From positions 40,172 through 104,171 of the forward strand of contig JAPYMA010000161.1 in the NCBI GenBank assembly GCA_035041965.1: a stretch of DNA of 64,000 nt, written 5' to 3'. Below the pieces are notes generated by a model. It saw only the letters and a program-made list of their open reading frames with translations. It was not told the DNA's origin and did no database searches. Origin of the DNA: Anisakis pegreffii (taxonomy: Eukaryota; Nematoda; Chromadorea; Rhabditida; Anisakidae). Below, piece after piece: positions 1 through 12,966 of the stretch. Position 1 is the first letter of the stretch. Each line of letters begins with the position of its first letter. The translations under genes and the position numbers were made by a program.

Positions 1-135
1 AGTATTTGCAACAGTAGATCACTTGATGAATAACAATTTGGGGGATATAAATAAAGGTTGAGTTTAAGTCAGTGTATCAGAAATCATTTATCGTTTAATG
101 ATCTCAGAACATCACATAAAGGCTTTCAGTCGAAC

Positions 136-1740
136 CTGGTAGGTTAGAGGACCACATCCACAGGCGCTGAACTGTTGTTGGAGCGATTCACAGTTACAGT
201 TCGGTGACACATTTGGTGGACAACCACACTGCGATTGTTGTATATTTGCACAGTCACACTGTTGTATCTGAATTGGGAATGAGACTCAATCCGTTTAATG
301 TGGTGTGAATCAAAAGATGGCAAATATTCGGATCATATGTTTCTATGTATTTGATTTTTGAATTCCTAGTTCTATGATTCAGTCATAGAATGCATTTGAA
401 GGAAGCTATGAAAATATAAGAGTTAGGATTTGATATGTGAAGCGGGTTTCTCGCTTTAATGCCGATTTTAATCAAATGATCTAAATGTAGTTTGGAGATT
501 AAAAGAAGCATTTCAAGTTGATCATAAGGAATCAATTGCTATCAAATTTCGCAGTCCTCAGCTAAATTTCCATCAAAGACTGGAAATTCTCCAGTACCCG
601 ACAATGGCTATATCTAATGGTGGAAAAACGGTTCGAACCTGCAGCTGTAACTGCTGACAGTTGCATTGTAGTGATGGTCGAATTCCAGGTGGGCAACAGA
701 TAGTCGTTTGCGGTGAACAACACTGACGTTTCGCTCGAACAAGTGGAGTGTTCGGTAGACGTTCCTGAATTTTGTGGGAAATCTGTTATCAAGATAATGA
801 TTTCAATGATAAGCTCAATTTTAAATATGTTTCCGTCCTAAGAATATGAATTTTCAATTCAGCTTTGAGCAAAATAATTCAGAAGGATGGAGTGAATTTA
901 CTCGAGGAGTGCTATATTATTGTTAGTTTGCTGTGCTAAATACTGATGAGTTGAATGCAGCTCGCGCAAACTAGATTTTGAAACTTGTATCTAGCACCGC
1001 TAAAATGATGATCCAAAATAACTCGCAATAGCCTTGCATCACTCTCATTCTGTTTTATGCAAACAATAAATTGTTTCTTGTCACATTGACCGAATTGCTA
1101 CAATTATTGCTGGAACAATTTCCGAATGAAGTATTGAGTTAAATTAGCTGAACAGTTAAGTGTGATTCAAAACTGATTGAGTTTGACAATCGTTTTGCAA
1201 ATGAAATCAATACAGATCGCGTGATGGATATTCAACTGGTCACTCTTAAAAATATACTGGCACTTGGTTCGTTGTTTTATCTATTCAATTGTCAATGAAA
1301 ATAAACAAGCGCATCTCAACTCGTCTGCCTCTTAATCGACCTAAAGAAAGACGATTTAATAAGCAATGGCCGCTAACGGCTATTGAGTATCAGTCAACTT
1401 AAATGTAAACAAATTGTGTTCATAACAAGAAATGATCACCACATCGATCATTTTGGTTACCATCTCGAGGGCTATAGGTTATTTTTCGGATCTTCAGTAG
1501 CATAATTCTTGGAATTTGTTCTGAATAGAGGCTGCGATAAAGTTCATCAGAATAGGGACTTCTCATGCTGATGACAGAATGTATGATAAATCTCTGCGCA
1601 TTCCAGCAGTAGCCTTGGAGCAATTTGGTTGCAGCAAAGGTTAAATCACTGAAAATCTTGAGCGAAAGGCTTGGAAAAAAGTTTACCTCAGCGAGAACGA
1701 ATGCGATATGAAATGCTAAAGAAACCAACGAGACCTTCAT
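136..1740 (-). CDS. Secreted Cys-rich protein with signal peptide and furin-like site (partial, runs off left edge)
   Basis: Three exons join in phase: 1740-1687 (54 nt), 764-639 (126 nt) and 267-136 (132 nt), all phase 0, with GTAAAC, GTTCGA and GTTCGA donors and CAG acceptors. Exon 1 encodes a signal peptide (MKVSLVSLAFHIAFVLAE). Exon 2 gives a short propeptide ending in a dibasic RAKR site, followed at once by Cys pairs (QCC, ICCPPG, CNC). Exon 3 is CxC rich (QQCDC, QCGCPP, NCNC, ACGCG). Other frames of exon 2 are open but lack the Cys pattern. A TTTTCAG acceptor lies 8 nt before the ATG, which suggests trans-splicing. After 136 the gene either splices to an exon outside the window or reads through a few codons to a stop near 110. 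Seen: signal peptide, dibasic site, Cys pattern. Inferred: a furin-processed extracellular or cuticle-associated protein. Family not identified. Confidence 0.65.
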
Positions 1741-1748
1741 TGATGGCC

Positions 1749-1755
1749 CTGAAAA
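1749..1755 (-). promoter_or_regulatory. Probable trans-splice acceptor of the Cys-rich gene
   Basis: On the minus strand TTTTCAG ends 8 nt before the ATG at 1740. No coding exon lies just upstream on that strand that it could join in cis. A spliced-leader site is the simplest reading. Confidence 0.45.
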
Positions 1756-1966
1756 TCAGTAATATCAAATAATTTCTGCAATCAAACGAATGAACAGATC
1801 AGCTCTCCAAGAGCATCTCAGAACTCATTATGAGTTGAACAAACTTGCGCAATTTATTCTGGTAAGCAAGACTGCAGGTGTTGTTAGCATAAACTCGAGA
1901 AAAAACAAACTTGAGAGGCTGCTAGGTGGACGAAACAAAAACTAAGTTGAAGCTCAAATAATCTTG

Positions 1967-2176
1967 TTAGCTTAGCAGAAGCTCCCACATTGGATGAGCC
2001 CAAAACCAGTTAAAACATTTCCAGATGGTGCCAGGTGAAGCACCGAATAGCTGAATCTTAAGCCTGATCGTCTTCAAAGGACAATACAGTGGATTACATT
2101 CCGCATTGTTGCATAATTTGCATTGGCAGATTTTATCGTATCTAGTTGTATTGATCAAAATAATGAACGATAACGA
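1967..2176 (-). CDS. Possible terminal exon of an unknown gene
   Basis: An AATTTTTAG acceptor is followed by 69 open codons and a stop (TAA at 1969-1967). The translation is hydrophobic at first, then has a Cys cluster (CQCKLC, AECNPLYC) and a Trp/Phe-rich end. No donor or start was identified, and no family was recognised. It could belong to a minus-strand gene lying between 2.2 and 3.7 kb. An unassigned open stretch at 3604-3380 on the same strand might be part of it. Confidence 0.28.
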   Translation of the reverse strand, partial: SLSFIILINTTRYDKICQCKLCNNAECNPLYCPLKTIRLKIQLFGASPGTIWKCFNWFWAHPMWELLLS

Positions 2177-5100
2177 CTAAAAATTGAGATAATGAAATGT
2201 AACCATCAAATGACAAATGATCCGTTACCTAAAGATTGAATGGTGATGAAACGAGAGAAGTGATTGAATTACTGATGCTTAAGCCAGTGACACCGGTCAT
2301 CTTATATATTCAGCTAACCACTTCCACAGAGGCGTGTCTGTTGACCAAAATACTCCTCAAATTTTTATTCCCCCCGTACGAACCACACACTCTAATCCCG
2401 TACAATTCGTCTAATTTCACATCAACTCCGATTTTTTTGCATTTGATTGTGAGCCGATCTCTTCGCTTCTTGCCTATCATTCTTTCTGTGACAATCGCAC
2501 TCTCTTATTGAAAAATAGTCACGGCAAACTCAAACACAATCCATGTTGACAGAATACCAACGATAATATGATACCATTGTCTTAGCTGATTTAATTGATT
2601 AGATACAATTCAACAAATCATGACCAAAGGGAATGCCTTAGAATGTGACTTAAGTTTTGCTTTTAGAATATGCTTGGACTTAATCCCGTTTTGCCCAGTT
2701 CATTCAGAATCACATATTTTCCAAAATTACCATTTACTATTTTTTATCAACAAATTTACTATCAACAAATGATCAAAACGGTACTTAAAAGATCAAATGA
2801 CTGAATTTAATTGTATCATACTAATCGATGTTACTCAATATGATCAAGCAAGCTTCAGATTAAGCTATTACAAGAGTATCGTTTGGTCTTTGGCTAACTA
2901 CAGGTCATCACTACTTCAGCTTACAGCTCTCCAGTTTTCAAGGTTCGTTCTCTTCGTTTTCACATTCACGAAGAATGTGTAATTTTTATCCTGCATGACA
3001 TTTGTTATCGTTCATGATCGCCATCATTGAGTTTCATGCGTTTAACACTTTTCTGCAGGTGAGTTAGTTACAGTCTATTCGAGTTCAGGCCGACACAATA
3101 CCATCTGAAATTCGCTGTACATTCAACTGCTTATTCTGGTGAGTAATCATTGTTTGATAGCTCAAAAACAGGTTGCCACTTTTAGCTATGTTATCTTCAT
3201 TCATTGTGCATTATGGACGTGTTCATCATAAGCAATGTGTTATTGCGATGACTAATGTCGTCTTCAGATACCGAGTTGTATTTGCATAATGCATTGTTGA
3301 CAGCTTCAGTAAGTGTATTACAGCGACGATTTTGGTAGAGCCGATTCAGTTGAATGCAAATAGTTATTTGATGCAGTTCCTACGATCTTTTAGTCGGTGA
3401 TTCATAAGGATGACTGTGATATCTTGAAATAAAATTCACAGCTGATAAATCTTGTTTTCGGCTGGCAAATTTCCCTTCAGAAAGATCAAACTGTAGTCGA
3501 GACCCAAAATCCGGAATATCATTGGAACGCAAATCCTCTTGTAATACTTCTCCGAACGAAAGTTTTAGTGCGCTCTCGATGAATATTCCAAGGAAATTCT
3601 CCACGGTCTTAGTGCACTCTCAAAACAGGAAACTGCTGTTCATCATGCAATTTCAACTCGGAACTTCTCATCAAAATGCTTGTAACTTTGTTGCTTGGTT
3701 GTCATTTCAACGGTCATCCAATGCCTTCGTTTATCTATTTCTCGATTTTCAGCGAAAACAAATCCTAACGAACGATGATAATTCATCAGACATGTGTACC
3801 GATTGTGTTAACATATGAGGAATTCGAATTTTCCCAAAAAAAAAGAAAAGGAATTCACGAGCTCGTCTCGTCCCACTTTAGCGTTTGTTTACTCATACCT
3901 AAACCGTCAATACGTAACTAGCTACGTAGATATAAAGATTGAAAAACGATAGACTGTCCTAACCGCCATATAACGAAATAAGATTCTTTAAATTTGTGGT
4001 ATTTCTTTTAATAGTGCCAATAATATGGCCGAAAAGTTACAATTTGAAAATACGTACAGACAAGGTGGACTTAGAACCATGAAGGAAACCTATTGTATTA
4101 TGACTTAGTAAGTATTTACTCAGACTGATCTTTCAGTTGTTTACTCATTATCCGATTCATCTAAAGGCATGCGTATCGGAGCAATCAAACGATATGACTG
4201 CCAGCTCTTCTAAAGGATATCGAGATGGTACGAGAAATATCTGCGATCCATTCTCATCACGCCATCTCTCGGCGAAACAGAAAACGCATTGCGAAAAAGA
4301 TACTTCTATTTAATTTGGAGTGTGTCAATGAAATAATTGGCTTGTGCCGACTCGAAAAAATACCAGACAGTGTTGGCATTAGTTGATACTTTTTATCTGG
4401 TAAAACACCAGCTGGTTTTCGGATTACTAAGAGAATAAAGAATGAGATTATCTTAATCTATATATTTCACGAAACAACGACGGTTCTTTTTCAAAAGTCT
4501 TCCACCCACATAAATATTGGACCCTTCACTTCACGTCGAAATGCTTTTTCATCGTAATTCTTCACGAGTCTTTATTAAATTTGCACTAATTAATATTACT
4601 CGACTAAAAAAGTATTACCAAAAGTTATCGTTATCGTTAAGTTCAGTTACTTTTACAGCTACTTATTCTTATTTTTCTTATCGTTATTGTTATTGTTTCT
4701 ATCATTGTTATCAACGAAACTGTCATTTAATTAGCGTTATCCTCATGATCGTTATGCTCGCTGTCTCTTCAGTCTGCTCGTTTTCATTTCCATTATACGA
4801 ATTATTTTAGTTGCACGGTTAAGAAAATCCGAGGAGAATGTATATATTTGTTTAAAAAGTGCGGAATTTTGCCCTTGTCTTCCGGTAATTTTGCTACAAC
4901 TTTGTTTGTAAGTATGCCGTGTTCCGTGCAAAAAATTCAATGAATGTGAAAGTTTTGAACTTGATATATGATACTGAGCAAACAAAACGTTGACGGAATT
5001 TATTACAGTTACAAACAAATGAAGTTGGTTAACAAACTCAATACAATAGCAAAAATGCATTCAGTTGATAATTGATGAACGAACGAACGCCTCAACACAA

Positions 5101-5450
5101 AGCGTTTGAACAATGTACTTCAAAACAGAGACAAAATGGAATGTGAGAACAGGAGAGCAAATGATTTTGACAACCCATTAACGTTTGCAGGACTAATCAA
5201 AAATTAAGAATTTCCTCTTGTCCAGATTCCATCCAACCGATTCTCATAGAACTTGCGATTCTTGAAAGGGACTGAACATTGTTTAAATTATTCTCGTACG
5301 TTTGATACGGTCACTTTCTCAGTTCATACACATCTTCTACACTTCTCTCCTTCGACAGAGTTTTGTAAACGTTGATTATTCGATATAAACAATGGTGATA
5401 TTAATGATTAATTGATTGTTGCTTCTAGCAACGTTGACGTTCGGTTGTTG
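2177..5450. other. Stretch without a supported gene
   Basis: Several open frames of 60-100 codons occur on both strands, for example 2236-2511, 3522-3818 and 4517-4810. None has a convincing start with splice sites or a family motif. No tRNA or transposon end was recognised. Confidence 0.5.
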
Positions 5451-8416
5451 TTAGTTTTGTGGATGCTTGAGACATGCACTCGTTTCAGGGTCCATACTGT
5501 ACATGCTCGGATTATCGTAGACACTATCCACACAACGCTTTTCGTTTTCTGCGTTCAACGCAACAAATTCTTTGGGATAGTAATCGGCATCGAAATACGG
5601 TATCATACCTGCAACAAATTTCATAACCGTGAATACATTCATTCTCCAAAACGAATCATTCCGAGAAGCATTGGATGATATCGTTAGTTATGATGTGAAT
5701 CTCTATTGAATTTTGTTTTCACTTTCACATGCAACAGACCATTCTGTTATTGTGATGGATGCTTGACTACCGCTAATTTTTTTCTTGCTAACATTTAGAT
5801 ATATTTCACAGAGGATCGCGCTGATCCATGAGGAGCTGTGGAAACGACACTCGGAAAATCGATTTAGTGCAAACAAAAGCAATCATCAACGAGAACAAAC
5901 CGCCATAAGAAGCAGGTGCACATTTGCATGGTTCTTCCTTCCAACTTGATGACCAGTCAGGCTGATAACTGAGATTATGCTGTATCTGATCCAGTTTTTG
6001 AGGCATGCCTGAATTCAGCGATCTGTTCTTTTTTATTCAATTTTCAGCGATTACGCCGGGCGATGAGTGGATATTTTTGGATGATGAATCGTGAATGAAT
6101 AGACAGCATCATTTTGAAATTGAATCAAGGATCAATCCAAGATGAACGAGTGAGCATAACTCATATTTCATGTGTATTCATTAATTTAGCTCACATTTCG
6201 TTTGAGTATCAATGACACTAACACTTTCAAAATTCTAAAGGTCATGATTAACTTTACGATCCGTTTACTGACCTTTGCATGTCAGCCCTTCATCTTTACC
6301 AGTTGGAACATTGAAGTATTTGCAAAACCATTTGAACGCTTTGATGCGACGGCTTTCCCCAGGACCTCCAGGTTCTCCTTCATCTTCACCATTGCATTCG
6401 TTGTTTATGATCAAACTCGTCGGTCCAAATATCGGTCCCGAATAACCAGCCGCTTCGTTCACTGATCCCGCATTCCAACTGCCTGTTCATCCACAAATCA
6501 ATTAGTTCATAACACCTGACTGGACTAGTTTTCAGTGTAACTGATAATATATTGCAGCGATACTCCTTACAGTGAAAATACGCTGTGCACAGAGTATCGC
6601 AAGTTTTGTAAATATCAATTACAATGTCAGTGACTATCGAAGTAACAATAATAACCTAGTACAATATCGTGCATTGCGGGTTTTGGTGGTTGCGGAGTCA
6701 TATAGAACCACATCGAGGCGAGTAACGCGAGAGGAGGATCCATCTTGGTCATCACCAAATTCGGTTCAGCCAACAGATCAACGTCGATGCCGTTCGCACG
6801 GAGCCATTGCCCGAACTGACCGTAGTTGTAGTTGTAGGAAATCTGTAATTCGTTTCAGTTCCAGGAACCATTCCACAGACAAATCCCATTCGACGCTTGC
6901 AAATGAATTCGAAACATATATTTTTCTGTTCACCTGAATCGCTCCTCTACCAAAATAGCAATCTGTGTAGAAACCATCAGCCGTTTGATCGCCGCCATCA
7001 CACGAGAAGAAATAATCGATCTGAGGACTGGCTGCGCAATATCTGCATATGAATCGAATATCACTTTTGATGAATTACTTAGGAGACATGGAATTATAAT
7101 GTATGGTATCCTTCGTTGAGCAGAATCTTTAAAAGAATTTCAGACTTTTTTGACATGTCGATTATTAATTCGGATTTTTTGATGGGAAATTTGAAAAAGA
7201 ATCTTTCACCTAAAGGCAAATATTATTTGAGAAATACATGAATAAATAGCTTTACCGTCCAGCCACGGAGCATTTCTTTCCGTCAATGGGTTGATAACCT
7301 GGCGATTTTTGGTCAAGAAAGGCCGAGACAGGACCTCCTTCGAACCAGTTGTAAAAACCACCTCGGTAAAAGCAGTCGTCGGCTTGTGTTTTGCTCAGCC
7401 CACTGCTAAAAATACCCAACCTCATGAATACTCCGATAATGAAATACTCGAACATAACCACACATTTATGTGCGTCATCGCTTGAAACGGTGTTCACTGC
7501 TAGCCACGTTATTCCATTAATTTTTGTGCATTCCAACTGGGTAAATTCTATTTGAGCAATCCAGTCACATAAGAAGCTCTAACAATTTTATGGTTTCATC
7601 GAAGCCATAGAGTATCAACTTATCAAAATTCAATCATATACGTAAAAATTAACAAGACAAACTTGTAGAGTGATGCATCATTAGCGCCAGTCTCTTGTAC
7701 TGCATGTGAGAAGAAAGCAGCCACATCGCGCCGAGTGTTCTCTTCGTAAGAATAAACTGAATTTGGTGACGACGTTCCAAACCTGGGGAAATAGCGTGCC
7801 GCTATCACGAACGCTTCATACGAATATGGCCAGCACTTATTGGGACCCCATCCGATGTTCGCATACGGGAAGAGATCCTGGAAATGGATACTTTCGATTC
7901 TGGCGACTCTAGAATCGTTCAGGATTGAACTGTTAAGAATTATTTTGAGTGATCGTGTTCGTGTGAACAACTGAAATTCATTTGATGCTCTTGAAGGAAC
8001 ACGAGCGATCTAAATATATATCCATAGGCTCACTTCGAACATTTCTTTCGTGAACCACTTTTCAATATCCGACGGTTTCTTATTATTGGGATCTGTGGGT
8101 GGCGTGCAGTCCTGTGGTGGTCCCGTACCATATTTTGCTTGAGGTGGACAGTTCGATGGAACACCTTTGACGAAAGATGATTGATCTGAAAACTCTCGCT
8201 TTCGATTGAATTTCAACAATTATCGCGTTTCACTTCCAGAACTTTGGAAATACATGGAAAATTTTCAAGTTAACCAAAAGATTTCAGTTCATCAAGATAA
8301 AATCACCAAAAAAAATTGGATTAGAGACTTTTAGACTCAATATCGTACCAAATGAGAATGAAATATTATCACTTACAAAGTAGTGCAGTAAGCACGAGTA
8401 CAATTGGACTGGACAT
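5451..8416 (-). CDS. GH19 chitinase-like secreted hydrolase, nine exons
   Basis: Exons join in phase: 8416-8377, 8185-8034, 7877-7663, 7405-7256, 7042-6934, 6842-6656, 6482-6269, 5968-5901 and 5608-5451, giving about 430 residues. The 6269/5968 junction is the least certain (6273 is the other donor). The start gives a hydrophobic leader (MSSPIVLVLTALL), read as a signal peptide. Hallmarks of glycoside hydrolase family 19: ANIGWGPNKCWPYSYEAF near residues 70-87; AFFSHAVQETG, with the presumed catalytic acid Glu near 126; RGGFYNWFEGGP; YFGRGAIQ ending near 222, followed by SYNYNYG; then FGPTSLIINNECNG. GH19 enzymes hydrolyse chitin. Nematodes carry a divergent version that often has a long C-terminal extension, seen here as the last two exons. 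No chitin-binding domain was seen. Likely extracellular; a role in cuticle or eggshell turnover, or in digestion or defence, is inference. No frame breaks were seen. Confidence 0.88.
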
Positions 8417-8450
8417 TATGCAAACTAATGGATATCTGATATGCGATCAA

Positions 8451-8460
8451 CTATTTATAG
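8451..8460 (-). promoter_or_regulatory. TATA box of the GH19 gene
   Basis: On the minus strand this reads CTATAAATAG, 34-44 nt upstream of the ATG at 8416. The spacing implies a very short 5' leader, or one removed by trans-splicing (a CAG lies about 20 nt before the ATG). Confidence 0.45.
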
Positions 8461-10079
8461 ACCTACACCTAGCACATGCTATATCTCAATCAGCAAAATA
8501 ATAATCCATTTATTGCATCCTCTCTCGACTATCAACAACACTAATCGCATTCTATAAATGTATTGTACAACAGATCTTTTCAAGAGAGCGCTCTTGGACG
8601 ACCTAGCCTTTCCTCACAGTTGCGTTGCTTTGCTCACAACAAACAACAACCACAACTGAGCCAACAGTTTATAAGTTTTATGCGTTTATCTGCAAAAATG
8701 GCAATCGTAAACCAAACAAATGCAAGCTCTATTGCGTCATGCCTTTTCTGTGCTGCAAAAAAGTCGGTCAATTAATCGTGAGATGTAAACAATTCTATGC
8801 AAATGTCGAGTCTTGCATTAACACTCGTAACTAATAATCACATCTGAATAAATAGCAAAAATCGTACGGACACAAAACATGCTATATTGGATTAGAGAAA
8901 TTTTGAAATTAAAACAGTTTTGATATCATTTATGACTTATGATTCCTCTATCGATACAACTATTCGTGCGTGCTCTTAGAAAGCCAGATTGCAGATGAAC
9001 ATTGGAAATTAAAATTTAAAAAAACAGTGGTTGTTGATGATACCTGTAGGAGTAGTTGATATGTGAGTGGATGTTGATTGAGTGCAATTTGTATCGATGA
9101 ATTGAAAACCAAAAAGTTGACATTGTAAAAAATTTACAGTCGATAGAATGAGCGTATTCAATGGATTCAGTACAGATAATAACCACATCATTTTTTTGCG
9201 TACGAACACTGAAAGTTTCGCAATTGCCTCAGTAATATTAATACGCTTGAAAATACGTTGACACGAATTGCAAATTTTTGTTTTTTGCGGCACTTTCCAT
9301 GATTTATGAAACTTCCCATAATCTAACTAGGAAGAATCCAATCCTAAAAACTTTTTAAACCATCGGATGAGTGATCGATTCAAGAGAACTGAAACAATGG
9401 CAGTTTTGGAATATCTCTATCGTTAGTTGTCTTCGAGATAGGATGCTTAAAAAAGAGAAACAGCGATATTCTGTTATCAACAATTGCGAGCTTGCGACTG
9501 TTTCAATCATGGATTAAGTGATTGAATAAGTGATGATTTGATGATGGTCAAGAAGGAGTTCTACCAATTCATCCGGAAGACAAATCCATAAAATGAGGAT
9601 AGTCTGGGAAGCATTTGCCTTAGAAAATACGGCATTGATGACTCAGCAGAAGTGTATTGTTCGTGCGAGTAACAACTATGACAGTGTGAGCAGTAATCAT
9701 TTATTGTTCGCTGATTATTTGCAGATGATCGCATCATTGAAACGAACAATTGCTTTTTGATTGTACTGAATGCAAAGCGATCAACTCTGCACTGAATCAA
9801 TGACTTGTGATGATTCAATGAACAATCACTTACATCATATGCACACGATGCGTTGGATGGTAAAGTAAATAATTGGAATGTTGATTCAATACTTCCTTCC
9901 GCCTTAAATATATTCTCACTTATTGAGTCTGAGCGTATCCATTGACTCCTTCAAGTACCATTGAACAAAAGATGTCTCAGTAACTGTCATCTGTTGCAGC
10001 TAGCGCGAAAATCCGGCATGAATAGGTGATGCGGTATTGTGAGAATTGAACATTTAAGTAGATTTTGATGCAAACACGA

Positions 10080-10160
10080 TGAGCTGGTGGTTTAAAGGGG
10101 TCACATTTTGCTTTGAGAATACATTGGGTACTGAAGGCGTGGGTTCGATTCCGCGACGAT
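10080..10160 (+). tRNA. Degenerate tRNA-like fragment (possible tRNA pseudogene or SINE head)
   Basis: An A-box-like stretch (AGCTGGTGGTTTAAAGGGG) is followed about 55 bases later by a good B box (GTGGGTTCGATTCC). The T arm pairs poorly and no acceptor stem closes, so this is not a working tRNA. It could be the promoter head of a SINE or chance. Confidence 0.25.
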
Positions 10161-12951
10161 GCAAAATCTTTGTTGAAGTGCGATATTGTCGTTAGAGCGA
10201 TTTGGAGAGTGCAAAGAAATTTGAAGATGGCTCAGTTTCAATATAATTTTCCGCAGGTTTGCCTTTGTTGTCATTCAACAAGTGCTTGCGTTGAATTGAA
10301 AAGTCGGGATACCGGCGTTTCAATCAATCCACGTCTCGGAATTGATGTTCTGAAAAACCCTGGGACCTCGTAATTTGATATGAAACACGGCATTTCCCAT
10401 AACTCAGTTGAAATACTCATCTAGAATTATACATCAGTCATTCTCAGTTCATTCGTAATATCCGTCGTTCAGCACCTGACTGGGAATAAAATGGAGAAGT
10501 ATTAACTACACCTTGGCAACGACGCCTAAGACTTTTCTCAGAAAGTAATCGAAGAAAATTTCCTAATGTCATCGCTTTCGCTTCGTTTTTCGTCATTAGC
10601 GTTCCGTTGTCTTCCGTTTATGATCATTCCCGAAAGTCGCGATTACTCCACAATTCAAGAACGGTCGCGATTTTGTTAGCAATGCTCTTAATTAGAGTTC
10701 GCATCGCAGTTTAACGGCAACTGACAAAGTTGATTGTTGTTACGATATTTCAAGTTAGTTTTGAGTACAATGAATGATTGCACTGTATGAATGAATATAA
10801 AATTAAGAGTGTGCTAAATTTTATATTCTTCAGTTACCAATTCTTTTTGAGCTCTTTCACTTCAGTGTAATATTATTTGAAGGAGTAATCGATCGCTCCC
10901 TCACAGATAATTTCACAGTTCACTCAAACGAATGCAACATGAAAAAGTACGCTTCAAAATACCTAACCATATATGTCCACAATGATGAAATTACGTAGCA
11001 AATTGAACAAAAAAAAACATGCGCAAATCATGTGAATAAGTAAAACGACCATGAACAAACATTTGAAATTGAACAGTAGCATTATCTGATCTGTGCGTTA
11101 AGAATGAAAATTGTACAGTGACATGTGATCTATGCCATATGAAAAGTACAAATGTTGTTTCCTTGTCTACATTGTAGTGAATCTAAACCACAGCCACAAT
11201 AATAAGTGAAGGTCGCTAACAAAGAGTAGGAAATTTGAATTTAATTTTCGCATAATGCAGTTTGAAAATGTGATTTTGTCCACGTAGATTCCTGTACATT
11301 CGCAATGCTGATTAATTGCGGTCGGTAAATGCTCACTATCGACTTGAATTAGTTAATTGAAAGCTGGAACATCCATCAGTTTGCTGTATTAACGAATTTT
11401 GTGCTAGTTCTCCAAAAAATGAAAATTCTTCTGATGGACATTGTTCATGTGGTGAACAAGCGAGTAGTTACGGTCTTATTTGATGCGAATTTCCTACGGT
11501 TAGTTAACAGTGTGCATGATCAAGTCAATTGAGTTTTAGTGGTATTGTATTGATTTACTGATAGTGAAGCTATTTTCACAATCAATCACTGAACATGAGT
11601 GTAAAGTTGACGAGAAATGTTGCTACTGCTGTTGTAGCCACGCTTTTGTATGTGCGAGAGATTGTTTACTTTCGCAAAAATTTATGACAGTGGCAAAGTT
11701 TATTTTTTCGACTTCCTCGGTCGAATCCAGAAACATTCAACGGAATGCGATTTCATGTGTTCAACTATCGTCACTTTCACTGTTTTGATTGATGGTTGGG
11801 TACAAACGCGTAGGAAAGTTTTCGTTGAATGTTTCACGGTTGCGATTATTTTCGAACCTTTTTACACATTTTTCATGACTGAACATAAGTGAATTTCTGA
11901 GTTGTTGCCTGTGACAGATGAGAAGCTGAGTGCACATAACTCGTGCGAAAAATTCGAATTCCATTATGTGTTTGCTCATATGATCAGTTTTTGAGTACGC
12001 CGTTGATGTGTTGAACTCAGCCGAGAAAAACCACTCGTTCAGTTGGTGGAATGAGATTTTTCGAGAAAAAAATTAAGTAGTCGCACATCAATCAGTTATC
12101 ATTGAGAAAGCTTCACGTCATTTACATCATTTGTTTTCGAAACGGTTACTGCTGCTTGCCTTCATCTGTTATTTAAACTTGTCGACTAATTTCGTCGGAT
12201 CTCATCACATTATTCATAACGATAATATCAACTGTTATGTTCAAGTTTTCTCATTCCAGTTGGTTTTTTCTCTTGTTCCGTATTGATTTCCCATTGATTT
12301 TTCAGACCTTCAAAAGTTCAACTTCATAACGTCAGTGCAAATTTCGTCTATGTAGGCGTGACATCGAGAAGAGTTTGAAATATGAAAACAAACTCCATTT
12401 GAAAATTATTATTATTCTCATTACCAGCATTCACTTGTATCATTCGCTGCGTGCTTCTGATATCGTTTGAACTCTTCATGAACATGTTCCAGTCATTAAA
12501 CACCCTAAATCCTCCTTGTTTAGTTCAGTTCTATTTCCTTGCATCCCTTATGATTGCACAAGCGATTTCACTATCAATGAGTCGTTATCAGTCAATTCAT
12601 CAGTATCATTTTCATCATGTTTACTATTTCGGATTACCTTCAACAAATTGCATATTGTAATGGGCCTAAATGAAATCATCGAATGAAACTGTAAACGTTA
12701 TCGAGGACAAAGTACGAAATAGAATTTGTGTTATGTTGTGAAAAGCAATGAAAAATTGCGGCCTGAACACAAGAAGAAATATTTTGAGTGTTCTCAATTG
12801 AGTCTTCACACTACTTATGTATTTTATAAGAGAGATGTATGTCTGAATGCGAACGTTTGTAAATACAAAGAATATTTGAAGAAGAATCGTTGAAATAACC
12901 GAACGAATTATACTTTCTATTAGATGTTCTTCTTAGATATTGCACGGTTGA

Positions 12952-12966
12952 GCCGGCCGGCCGGCC
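12952..12966. repeat. GC-only palindrome in AT-rich DNA
   Basis: Fifteen consecutive G/C bases (GCCGGCCGGCCGGCC) contain the perfect palindrome GGCCGGCCGGCC at 12955-12966. The surrounding kilobases are about two-thirds AT. Confidence 0.9.

Noticed and set aside
562..792. 76-codon minus open frame overlapping the Cys-rich gene
   Set aside because: Another frame of the same stretch gives the Cys-rich peptide with matching splice phases; this one is its shadow.
2236..2511. 91-codon plus frame
   Set aside because: No domain and a pyrimidine-rich composition; starts from a TTG.
9009..9293. 94-codon minus open frame with two CxxC-like Cys
   Set aside because: No clear start, splice sites or domain; competing open frames in the same stretch.
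11564..11892. Overlapping plus frames with CCYCCC
   Set aside because: The Cys run comes from a TGC/TGT-rich patch and is read in a different way in each frame; no gene signals.
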